Assembly: GCA_049582065.1 (NCBI GenBank)
Contig: JBAUTF010000183.1
Span: 1 to 12,547 of the forward strand
Direction: 5' to 3'
Origin: DATKSS01 sp049582065
GTDB lineage: Bacteria; Chloroflexota; Dormibacteria; Dormibacterales; Dormibacteraceae
Length of the DNA stretch: 12,547 nucleotides
This document shows positions 6,448 to 12,547 of this stretch, one piece after another. Both the position numbers and the translations under genes were made by a program. The first letter of the stretch is position 1, and each line of letters starts with the position of its first letter. The notes below the pieces were generated by a model. The model was not told the origin of the DNA, did no database searches, and saw only the letters and a list, made by a program, of their open reading frames with translations.

Positions 6448-7372
6448 TCACGAGCTCCCGCGCACGGTTGGCGTACCCGGGATGCGACGGGTGCGCCACC
6501 CGGTACCAGGCCAGCGTCTCGGCAAGTGCGTCCGCGAGCGCGGAAGGCTCGAAGCCCAGCTCGCTGCGCGCCCGGTCCAACATGTAGCCGGCCGCGCGTT
6601 TCGGGTCGGGACCATACGGGCTTGCCCCGTCGGGCAGATCCGTGAACGGGATGGGATGCAGGCGCGCCGGCACCCCCATCGCCTGCGCTATGCCCTCTAT
6701 GAGGTCGCGCACGCTCACCCCGTCAAAGGCCGCGTTGTAAGCCTTGCGGACCGCCTCCTTTCGCAGGTCGCAGGCGAGAGCGCACGCGAACCCTATGTCC
6801 TTGACCCACGCCAGGCCGACCTGCCTCTCGTAAGACTCGGCCGGAACGAGCAGAGGTCCGCCGTCGGCAACCCGCTGGATGTAGGCGGCGATGCGAAGCG
6901 TGTGGTCGGCCGGCCCGAACACCGCCGGCGGCCGGATCACCGTCCAGGGAAACGCTCCCGCCCGCGCGAGCATCGTCTCGCACCATCGCTTGCCGCCCAA
7001 ATAGTCCAGGGCCTCCGGCGGATCGCCGGACAGCGGGACGAAGTCCTCCTCTCGCGCCGGCTTCCCGTCGAGGTCGGGGTAGACGCCGGTCGAGACGAAC
7101 ACATAGCGAGAGCCCTTGAACAGCCGCGCGACCGCCGTCACCTCCGCCGGTTGATAGCACGCGAGGTCGAGGAGAACGTCCGGCTGGACCTGCGCCAGCG
7201 CGCGCTCGAGCTGCGATTCGTCGGTACGGTCGAAGGCCACGTAGCTCGTGAAGGTGCCGTACGGACGCTCCTTCCTCCCCGCCGCAACCGTCTCGACCCC
7301 GCGCCGCATCAGCTCCTTGCAGGCCGCCACGCCGACGAAGCCGGCTCCCCCGAGCACAAGCGCGCGTGTCAA
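6431..7372 (-). CDS. extended SDR / NAD-dependent epimerase-dehydratase family protein
   Basis: The 313-residue Rossmann protein begins almost at once with the NAD(P)-binding motif GGAGFVG (8-14). FVSTGVY (92-98) supplies the active-site Ser/Thr, and YLGGK (124-128) the YxxxK catalytic pair. WTVIRPPAVFGP (143-154) is the usual strand-loop of extended SDRs, and the C-terminal third is a variable substrate domain. The likely role is oxidoreduction, epimerisation or dehydration of a nucleotide-linked or similar substrate; the exact substrate cannot be read. The start is TTG 7372, six bases after the rapZ-like stop. A GTG five codons later would cut into the first strand, so TTG is preferred. The gene overlaps DUF2332 by 17 bases. 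Confidence 0.88.
   Translation of the reverse strand: MTRALVLGGAGFVGVAACKELMRRGVETVAAGRKERPYGTFTSYVAFDRTDESQLERALAQVQPDVLLDLACYQPAEVTAVARLFKGSRYVFVSTGVYPDLDGKPAREEDFVPLSGDPPEALDYLGGKRWCETMLARAGAFPWTVIRPPAVFGPADHTLRIAAYIQRVADGGPLLVPAESYERQVGLAWVKDIGFACALACDLRKEAVRKAYNAAFDGVSVRDLIEGIAQAMGVPARLHPIPFTDLPDGASPYGPDPKRAAGYMLDRARSELGFEPSALADALAETLAWYRVAHPSHPGYANRARELVIAGAA
6455..6459 (-). promoter_or_regulatory. Shine-Dalgarno GGGAG deciding the TTG start of the DUF2332 gene
   Basis: GGGAG lies seven bases before TTG 6447, within the end of the SDR gene. It supports the non-ATG start and the 17-base overlap. The alternative GTG at 6434 is in another frame. Confidence 0.55.
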
Positions 7373-7378
7373 CGCCTG

Positions 7379-8053
7379 CTACCCGAGGTCGCGCGCCGCG
7401 AACTCCACGTCGACACCGTCGATGTGGCTGAGCCGCGCGGCCAGCTCGTTTGCCATGGCCACCGAGCGATGCCGGCCCCCCGTGCAGCCAAACGCCACGA
7501 CGAGCTGGGAGCGGCCGTGGTCGCGGTAGTGGGGAATAGCGGCGCGCAGGGTCCTCTCGAGGTTGTCGAGCAGCTCCTGGGCGGCCGGCTGGTTGACCAC
7601 GTAATCGCGGACCTTGGGGTCGCGACCGTCGAGCGGTCGCAGCTCGTCGACCCAGTAAGGGTTGTCGAGCAGCCTCGCGTCGACCACCCACGACGCGCCA
7701 TCCGGGACGCCGTTCTTGTATCCAAAGGCAAGGCAGGTGAGGAGCAGCCTCTCGCGCGAGCGCAGCCGGCCGGCTAGCTCGCGCAGCTGGGCGGTGTCGA
7801 CACGGTGATGAGCGCGGTCGTGGCTGCCGCCGGCGCGCCCGTCCGCTGCGCCGACGTGCACGAGCACGTAGCGGATGCTCTGACGGTCCGCATCCTTGAG
7901 CAGCTCGACTGAGTCACCGCGAAGTGGCAGCACGGCGTCGGCCCCCTCCCACTCGGACAGCCAGCGGGCCAGCTGGAAGCCGGCATCGAGGAAAACGCCT
8001 ACGGCCTCTTCGAGCTGCGGCTCGCTGGACCCCCCAACGATGACGAGAGTCAC
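7379..8053 (-). CDS. RapZ-like protein with degenerate N-terminal domain lacking Walker A
   Basis: The C-terminal half (about 102-224) is clearly the RapZ/YvcJ C-terminal domain: LAFGYKNGVP (108-117), VVDARLLDNPYWVDELRPLDG (123-143) and VAFGCTGGRHRSVAMANELA (186-205). In studied relatives this domain binds the sRNA GlmZ (E. coli) or a small metabolite. The N-terminal part keeps the first strand (MTLVIVGGSS) and a remnant of the last helix region (HRVDTAQLRELAGRL, 83-97). In place of the P-loop GxxGxGK[ST] it has GGSSEPQLEEAV, and it is about 60 residues shorter than the usual 285-300. It therefore probably cannot bind or hydrolyse nucleotide like RapZ. GTG 8053 is supported by GGAGG seven bases upstream. 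It follows uvrC by 33 bp, as rapZ often does, but the usual next genes yvcK and whiA are absent. Confidence 0.87.
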   Translation of the reverse strand: MTLVIVGGSSEPQLEEAVGVFLDAGFQLARWLSEWEGADAVLPLRGDSVELLKDADRQSIRYVLVHVGAADGRAGGSHDRAHHRVDTAQLRELAGRLRSRERLLLTCLAFGYKNGVPDGASWVVDARLLDNPYWVDELRPLDGRDPKVRDYVVNQPAAQELLDNLERTLRAAIPHYRDHGRSQLVVAFGCTGGRHRSVAMANELAARLSHIDGVDVEFAARDLG

Positions 8054-8060
8054 GGGCGGG

Positions 8061-8065
8061 CCTCC
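8061..8065 (-). promoter_or_regulatory. Shine-Dalgarno GGAGG of the rapZ-like gene
   Basis: A perfect GGAGG stands seven bases before GTG 8053. It fixes the start and shows that operon-internal genes here use Shine-Dalgarno initiation, unlike the unit-leading genes. Confidence 0.65.
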
Positions 8066-8086
8066 GACCGCGGCTCCAGCGTCATG

Positions 8087-9937
8087 TCAGAGGGTTTCCT
8101 TGAGGCGCTTGGCCAGGCGTTCCGGCACGCCGAGCTTGACGATCTCGTCGACCGGCGCCTCGCGTATGGCCTGCACCGAACCGAAGTGTCGCAGGAGCGC
8201 TCGCTTGCGCGCGGGCCCGATGCCCTCGATCGAATCGAGCGGCGAGGACAGCGCTTTGCGAGCGCGGACCTTGCGGTGATGCGTGATGGCGAAACGGTGG
8301 GCTTCGTCGCGGATGCGCTGCACCAGGAACATCCCCGGCGAGCTTCGCTCCTGGACGATGGGGCCGGCGCGGCCCGGCGCGAAGATCTCCTCACGTTCCT
8401 TCGCCAGCGCGAAGGTCGGGATGTCGGCGTAGCCGGCCGATTCCAGGACCTCGATCGCGGCGCTGAGCTGGCCCTTGCCGCCGTCGATGAGGATGAGGTC
8501 GGGGCGGGTCGTGAACGAGCGGTCGCCGACGACCTCGGCCTCCTCACGCCGCTGCGCCGACTCGAGCCGCTCGAGGCGCCTCCTGAGCACCTCCTGCAGC
8601 ATCGCGAAGTCGTTCGGCCCGGGCACGAACTTGATCCGGAAGTGCCGGTAGTGGTCGTTGCGCGGTCTTCCGTCCTCGAAGACGACCATCGCCCCGACCG
8701 CCGAGTCGCCCTGGATGTTCGAGATGTCGTAGCACTCGATCCGTTTTGGCGGAGTTTCCAGGTCGAGCGCCTCGGCCAGCGCGGCCAGCATCGGCTCGGT
8801 CCGGCTGCGGTCGTAGTCGGCCTGGATGCGAAGCTGCTGAAGCTCCTGGGTCGCCGTCTCGGCCAGCTGTGTGACCAGCGCACGCTTGCGGCCGCGCTGC
8901 GGCACCTCGATCGCCACCGGGCCGTTGCGCCTCTGGCCCAGCCAGCCGGAGATGAGGTCCGGCTCCTCCACTGGCCCGGGAAGGATCACCGAGCGAGGCA
9001 CGTGCGTAGCGCTGGAGTAGTACTGCAGGACGAAGCCTCGCAGGAGCTCGGCCTCGTCCACGTCGCCCGCGCCGTCCAGCGGGTGGCCGTCGTGACCGAC
9101 CATCTTGCCCTGCCGGACGTAGGCGACCTCGACGAAAACGTCGTTTCCGTTTCGCGCGTAGGCGACGATGTCCTGGTCGTCTCGTCCGTGGGTGAGGACC
9201 TTCTGGCGGTCGGCGATGCGCTCGATGGACTGCAGCTGGTCGCGATACCGCGCGGCATTCTCGAAGTCGAGCCGGTTCGCCGCGGCCTCCATCCTGTCCT
9301 TGAGCTTGCGCACCAGGGCGTCCGAGCGTCCTTCCATGAACAGCGCGACCTCGTTGATACGCGCCTTGTAGTCCTCGGAGCTGATGCGCATCTCGCAGGG
9401 TCCTGGGCAGCGCTTGATGTGGAAGTCGAGGCAGACCTTGCCCTGTTTGAAGATCTCATCCGAACACGTGCGGAACGGGAGGAGCTGGCGGATGGATTTC
9501 ACCGTCCCACGCAGTGACTGTGCCGACGTGTACGGGCCGAAATACATGGCGCCATCGTTTTGCACTCGGCGCGAGTAGTGCACGCGAGGGAACTCCTCAG
9601 TGACCGGCAGCTTCAGGTAGAGATAGTTCTTGTCGTCTTTCAACCGGATGTTGAACCGGGGCCGGTAGTTCTTGATCAGGTTGCACTCGAGCACCAGCGC
9701 CTCGACCTCGTTCGCGGTCGTGACGAACTCGAAGTCGTTGGCCTTTCGGACCAGCTCAGACACGCGGGCTGTCTGCGCATAGCCAGGAGTGAAGTAGGAC
9801 CTCAGCCGGTCGCGCAGCCGCAGTGCTTTGCCGACGTAGATGACCTGGCTCCTGTTGTCGCGGAACAGGTAGACGCCAGGGCTGTCAGGCACGGCCTGAA
9901 GCCTTCGCTTGATTGTTTCCTCGAGAGGAATCGCCAC
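8087..9937 (-). CDS. uvrC: UvrC, excinuclease ABC subunit C
   Basis: UvrC makes the two incisions around DNA lesions in UvrABC nucleotide excision repair. At 616 residues it has the usual length. The GIY-YIG nuclease domain (about 18-95) contains PGVYLFRD and VIYVGKA and makes the 3' cut. C158, C169, C177 and C181 (FRTC...KVC...RCPGPC) match the iron-sulfur cysteines. The UVR motif for UvrB binding is at about 205-240. The RNase H-like domain has D404 (CYDISN), D485 (LIDGGKGQ) and H547 (EAHRFA) for the 5' cut. Two helix-hairpin-helix motifs occupy 565-614. The frame stays open 140 codons upstream to 10357, but that stretch is Arg/His/Gly-rich, covers the DUF4190 gene and is not UvrC. GTG 9937 gives the proper N-terminus and has a -10 hexamer eight bases upstream. 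It leads the six-gene unit. Confidence 0.97.
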   Translation of the reverse strand: MAIPLEETIKRRLQAVPDSPGVYLFRDNRSQVIYVGKALRLRDRLRSYFTPGYAQTARVSELVRKANDFEFVTTANEVEALVLECNLIKNYRPRFNIRLKDDKNYLYLKLPVTEEFPRVHYSRRVQNDGAMYFGPYTSAQSLRGTVKSIRQLLPFRTCSDEIFKQGKVCLDFHIKRCPGPCEMRISSEDYKARINEVALFMEGRSDALVRKLKDRMEAAANRLDFENAARYRDQLQSIERIADRQKVLTHGRDDQDIVAYARNGNDVFVEVAYVRQGKMVGHDGHPLDGAGDVDEAELLRGFVLQYYSSATHVPRSVILPGPVEEPDLISGWLGQRRNGPVAIEVPQRGRKRALVTQLAETATQELQQLRIQADYDRSRTEPMLAALAEALDLETPPKRIECYDISNIQGDSAVGAMVVFEDGRPRNDHYRHFRIKFVPGPNDFAMLQEVLRRRLERLESAQRREEAEVVGDRSFTTRPDLILIDGGKGQLSAAIEVLESAGYADIPTFALAKEREEIFAPGRAGPIVQERSSPGMFLVQRIRDEAHRFAITHHRKVRARKALSSPLDSIEGIGPARKRALLRHFGSVQAIREAPVDEIVKLGVPERLAKRLKETL

Positions 9938-9945
9938 TTGACTCG

Positions 9946-9951
9946 ATTGTA
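9946..9951 (-). promoter_or_regulatory. candidate -10 hexamer (TACAAT) of the uvrC operon
   Basis: TACAAT differs from the TATAAT consensus at one base and ends eight bases before GTG 9937. The mRNA would begin at or within about two bases of the start codon, in line with the absence of a Shine-Dalgarno. No convincing -35 hexamer is seen 16-18 bp upstream. Confidence 0.5.
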
Positions 9952-9960
9952 TGGAGCGCC

Positions 9961-9979
9961 GTGCACCGCTCGCGTGCAC
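9961..9979. promoter_or_regulatory. paired GTGCAC sites in the divergent uvrC / DUF4190 promoter region
   Basis: GTGCAC at 9961-9966 and 9974-9979, with a 7-bp spacer, form an inverted (and direct) repeat because each half is itself palindromic. The pair sits between the two divergent -10 hexamers, about 10 bp upstream of the uvrC one, where a dimeric regulator could act on both genes. It does not match the GAAC-N4-GTTC SOS box of Bacillus/actinobacterial LexA. Confidence 0.3.
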
Positions 9980-10000
9980 GTCGTATCTTCGTGTCGCCGG

Positions 10001-10006
10001 TAGACT
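10001..10006 (+). promoter_or_regulatory. candidate -10 hexamer (TAGACT) of the DUF4190 gene
   Basis: TAGACT ends six bases before GTG 10013, so transcription should start at the first base of the start codon, a leaderless arrangement. No Shine-Dalgarno is visible in the six-base GGCGCC gap. Confidence 0.45.
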
Positions 10007-10012
10007 GGCGCC

Positions 10013-10447
10013 GTGAGCACACCTCCGAGCGAGCCGCCGGGGCCGCCGCCTTCGGCGCAGCCGTCCGGCTCGCCGACCCAGATCGCCGGCCAGCAGGTCG
10101 CGCCGAGCACGACCGTGCCTCACGCCCCGTCCGGCCCCGTCTATACGCCGGCCGCGAACAGGACCAACACCCTGGCGATCGTGAGCCTCGTGGCCGGCAT
10201 CGGATCCTTTTTTGCGCACATCGTGCCAGGCATCGGCGGTTTCACCGTCGCGCTGGTGGCGATCGTCACCGGCTATATGGCTCGCAAGCAGATCAGGGAG
10301 TCGGGCGAGCAGGGAATGGGCATGGCCACCGCGGGGATGGTCATCGGCATCATTCACCTCGCCTTGCTGGGGCTGCTGGTCCTGTTCCTGGTCTTCCTGA
10401 TCTTCGCGTTGGGCGTAACGATCTTCGGCCTCTCCCGCTCCCGCTAG
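10013..10447 (+). CDS. DUF4190-type small membrane protein
   Basis: This 144-residue protein has a Pro/Ser/Ala-rich, probably disordered N-terminus (1-48). The DUF4190-like core (about 50-120) comprises helix TLAIVSLVAGIGSFFAHIVPG, a second helix VALVAIVTGYMARKQI, a polar loop with GEQGMGMATAGMVIGII, and a third long helix (about 112-139), ending in a short basic tail. It is predicted to sit in the cytoplasmic membrane. The family is common in Gram-positive and related bacteria, often as a partner domain, and has no assigned function. The GTG start follows a TAGACT hexamer by six bases. It is transcribed divergently from uvrC and converges on the acyl-CoA reductase gene. Confidence 0.88.
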   Translation: MSTPPSEPPGPPPSAQPSGSPTQIAGQQVAPSTTVPHAPSGPVYTPAANRTNTLAIVSLVAGIGSFFAHIVPGIGGFTVALVAIVTGYMARKQIRESGEQGMGMATAGMVIGIIHLALLGLLVLFLVFLIFALGVTIFGLSRSR

Positions 10448-10455
10448 CGCCCGCG

Positions 10456-10472
10456 GGCGCGCGCTGCGCGCC
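10456..10472. terminator. GC hairpin between convergent genes, possible bidirectional terminator
   Basis: The stem GGCGCGC / GCGCGCC (7 bp, loop GCT) fills most of the 26-bp gap between the stops of the DUF4190 gene and the acyl-CoA reductase gene. There is no T-run on either strand, so it is not a classical intrinsic terminator. It may act as an RNA end-stabiliser or weak terminator. Confidence 0.4.
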
Positions 10473-10473
10473 G

Positions 10474-12453
10474 TTAGAAGTGGATGCCGCGCATGAGGTA
10501 GGCCATCGCCGCCGCCTCGACGGAGATCTCCTCATCGGCCGGCTTCTCTGTGCGTCCGCCCTCTTTCGAGGCGCTGTCGGGGAAGACGTGATACGCGCCG
10601 GTCATCACTAGCTGAAGCAGGCTTGGGGCGATCGTGTTGACGGTCTCGCCGATCTTGCCCAGGCGCGTCGACACCTCGGGCGGGCGCGTCAATATCGCGG
10701 ATGCCACCATGTCAGCGGCCTCTTCCGGTGAGCTGGTCGGAAAGTTCTTGTACATGCCGGTCGGGGCGATCATCGGCGTGCGCACGAGCGGCATGTGGAT
10801 GTTCGTAATCGCGACCCCGTCGTCCGCGACCTCGGGCCCGACGCAGCGGCTGAATGCGGCGAGCGCCGACTTGGAGGCGACGTATGCGCCGAAGCGAGGT
10901 GGAAACGCCTGGACGCCGATGCTCGAGATGTTGATGATGTGGCCCTGCTTGCGCTCCCTCATGCCTGGCAGCAAGGCGAGCATCAGCTTGACCGCGCCGA
11001 AGTAGTTCAGCTGCATCGTGCGCTGGAAATCGTGGAAACGGTCGTAGGACGCGCTGACCGACCGACGTATCGAGCGGCCCGCGTTGTTGATCAGGATGTC
11101 GACGCGGCCGTGCTCGGCGAGCACCTTGTGGATCATCTGGTCGCATGCGTCCAGGTCCGAAAGGTCGGTCGGGTAAACGACTGCCGTCCCGCCGCCCGAC
11201 TCGATCTCCTGCTTCAGCGTTTCGAGCTTGTCCCGGGTTCGCGACACCAGGATCACGAGCGCGCCATGCCGGCCGAGCAGCTCGGCGGTCGCGCGCCCGA
11301 TGCCGCTCGAAGCGCCGGTCACCAGCGCGACCTTGCCCTGCAGGGCACTCCTCAAGTTCTGCTCGTTCAGAGACTCCGGGTCCAGCTGCCGCTCCCAGTA
11401 GTCCCAGACCTTCCAGGCATACGTGTGGAGCGGCGGGCACGAGATGCCAGTCCCGTCCAGCGCCTGCACCGTGTTGTCGCACGTGAACCGCGCGCGGTTG
11501 GACACGTAGCGCAGAGCAGCTTCCGGGATGCGCACGTTCTCGAGCAGGCGCCGCTTCAACGTCTGGGCGACATCCCAGTGCTGCAGCATGGCCGACGCGC
11601 CGGCCGGCAGCATCGCGCCTGCGCGGCTGTCGACGCGCAGGGTGAACTGCGGCGCGTGGGCCGCTCTGCAGAACGTGTTGGTCACATCGCCCAGGCTCCG
11701 GGCCGCGGGGTCGGTCAGGTGGAAAGTCATGCCGTCCAGGCCTTCGCGGTGGCCGATCGCATCAAGGGCGCGGGCGACGAAATCGACCGGCACGACGTTG
11801 ATCTGCCCGCCCTCGAGGCCGATTAGCGGAACCCACGGCGGAATCGCGTTGCGCAGGCGCTGGATCAGCTTGAACGCGTAGTAGGGCCCGTCGATGCGAT
11901 CCGCCTCGCCGTTCTCCGAGGATCCGATCACGAGGCCTGGACGGTAGATGCGGAAGCGCAGCGATGACTCGCGGACAAGCTTTTCCGCATCGTATTTGGT
12001 GCGGTAGTAAGCGTGGTCCAGGACCTGGCCCTCGGCGAACATGTCCTCCGTGAACTTGCCTTTCCACTTGCCGCCGGCGATCGCGATCGAGCTGACGTGG
12101 TGGAGACGCGCCCCAACCTTCCCCGCGAGCTCGACGACATTGCGAGTGCCCTGGACGTTGGCGCGCTCATTGTCCTGCTCGGACGCCTCCAGGTCGTAAA
12201 CCGCCGCCAGGTGGTAGATGTCGGCGCCTTTCAGTCGCGACTCGTCGGCTGCGGAGAGCCCGAGGCCCGGCGAGGTGATGTCGCCCGCCATCGGCCGCAG
12301 CCTGTCGCCCGCGCCCAGTGAATCGACCAGAGCCTCGAGCCGCTCGCGTGAACCGGGCCGCACCAGGACGAAGGTGAGCCCCTCACGCCGGGCGAGCTCG
12401 CGGAGCAGGTGCCGGCCGATGAACCCGGTACCTCCCGTGACCAGTCGGACCAT
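10474..12453 (-). CDS. bifunctional fatty acyl-CoA reductase (SDR-SDR fusion, Acr1-like C-terminus)
   Basis: The 659 residues hold two Rossmann enzymes. The N-terminal extended SDR (about 1-355) has TGGTGFIG (6-13), DIYHLAAVYD (78-87) and a YxxxK pair (Y149, K153), resembling the NAD_binding_4 domain of fatty acyl-CoA reductases. The C-terminal classical SDR (about 371-630) has TGASSGIG (379-386), NNAG (456-459), a catalytic Ser in NISS (510-511) and AYVASK (Y524, K528). It closely matches the Acinetobacter acyl-CoA reductase Acr1 as I recall it (INNAGRSIRR, DRFHDF, RTMQLNYFGAV, MPLVRTPMIAPT). Length and domain order fit Marinobacter Maqu_2220 and mycobacterial AcrA1 (Rv3391), which reduce acyl-CoA via aldehyde to alcohol. 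NADPH is the expected donor. ATG 12453 is chosen over 12486 because the motif follows at once, the length fits, and a TAAAGT hexamer lies seven bases before it. Confidence 0.9.
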   Translation of the reverse strand: MVRLVTGGTGFIGRHLLRELARREGLTFVLVRPGSRERLEALVDSLGAGDRLRPMAGDITSPGLGLSAADESRLKGADIYHLAAVYDLEASEQDNERANVQGTRNVVELAGKVGARLHHVSSIAIAGGKWKGKFTEDMFAEGQVLDHAYYRTKYDAEKLVRESSLRFRIYRPGLVIGSSENGEADRIDGPYYAFKLIQRLRNAIPPWVPLIGLEGGQINVVPVDFVARALDAIGHREGLDGMTFHLTDPAARSLGDVTNTFCRAAHAPQFTLRVDSRAGAMLPAGASAMLQHWDVAQTLKRRLLENVRIPEAALRYVSNRARFTCDNTVQALDGTGISCPPLHTYAWKVWDYWERQLDPESLNEQNLRSALQGKVALVTGASSGIGRATAELLGRHGALVILVSRTRDKLETLKQEIESGGGTAVVYPTDLSDLDACDQMIHKVLAEHGRVDILINNAGRSIRRSVSASYDRFHDFQRTMQLNYFGAVKLMLALLPGMRERKQGHIINISSIGVQAFPPRFGAYVASKSALAAFSRCVGPEVADDGVAITNIHMPLVRTPMIAPTGMYKNFPTSSPEEAADMVASAILTRPPEVSTRLGKIGETVNTIAPSLLQLVMTGAYHVFPDSASKEGGRTEKPADEEISVEAAAMAYLMRGIHF

Positions 12454-12460
12454 CGACCGA

Positions 12461-12466
12461 ACTTTA
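12461..12466 (-). promoter_or_regulatory. candidate -10 hexamer (TAAAGT) of the acyl-CoA reductase gene
   Basis: TAAAGT on the minus strand ends seven bases before ATG 12453, again a leaderless geometry without a Shine-Dalgarno. It shares two bases with a plus-strand TAGTCT (12465-12470), which stands five bases before a plus-strand ATG at 12476. Confidence 0.4.
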
Positions 12467-12547
12467 GTCTTCCGCATGTCGGGCAAGGGGCCGGAGCCGG
12501 CAGCCTGCGCGCCTACCTCTCAACCGCGACGCCGGCCGGCTCCTTGG

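Noticed and set aside
8084..9517. 477-codon plus-strand frame opposite uvrC
   Set aside because: It has no recognisable motif and coincides with the strongly conserved UvrC on the other strand, so it reflects GC-rich antisense openness.
9938..10357. 140-residue N-terminal extension of UvrC
   Set aside because: It would run through the promoter and antisense to the DUF4190 gene. The sequence is Arg/His/Gly-rich and unlike UvrC, whose N-terminus fits GTG 9937.
12487..12547. Possible minus-strand gene end (…KEPAGVAVER, stop at 12513) or plus-strand coding at the right edge
   Set aside because: Only 11-24 codons are visible and several frames look plausible, so no strand can be chosen.

Overview
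The window is GC-rich (most third codon positions are G or C), with no rRNA, tRNA, CRISPR array, insertion sequence or phage gene. It looks like ordinary chromosome of a high-GC bacterium. Three traits fit Actinomycetota, Chloroflexota or the related Dormibacterota-type soil lineages: uvrC followed directly by a rapZ-like gene, apparent leaderless starts with a TANNNT hexamer 6-8 bases before GTG or ATG, and an Acr1-type fatty acyl-CoA reductase fusion. The sequence alone does not fix the phylum.

Layout. (1) 1-1239, minus strand: an unrecognised 75-residue helical protein translationally coupled (GTGA overlap) to an APC-superfamily permease that runs off the left edge. (2) 1343-3202, plus strand: a second, divergently transcribed APC permease with two extra C-terminal membrane helices. 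The shared 100-bp promoter region carries a perfect 10-bp direct repeat at 11-bp period. (3) 9937-3222, minus strand: six tightly packed genes that look like one operon: uvrC, a P-loop-less rapZ-like gene, an extended SDR/epimerase, a DUF2332 protein, a KdpD-like sensor kinase without the Usp/KdpD N-terminus, and a KdpE-like response regulator. Gaps are +33, +6, -17, -4 and -4 bases. (4) 10013-10447, plus strand: a small DUF4190 membrane protein divergent from uvrC. (5) 12453-10474, minus strand: a 659-residue two-SDR fusion, very probably a fatty acyl-CoA reductase making fatty alcohols.

How they may work together. The kinase and regulator resemble KdpDE, the potassium/osmotic two-component system, and lie convergent to the second permease. 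OmpR/KdpE-family regulators bind direct repeats of about 11-bp period, so the repeat in front of the permeases is a candidate target. The TM1 motifs of both permeases (GTSVYY and GSSIYY) recall KUP/KimA potassium importers more than the GxGIF of amino-acid porters. A local ion-responsive unit is therefore a reasonable but unproven hypothesis. The uvrC and fatty acyl-CoA reductase regions have no evident link to it.

I see no clear defence system or mobile island. The items most worth a second look are the direct-repeat operator, the consistent leaderless-promoter pattern, the degenerate RapZ, and the small protein coupled to the permease.
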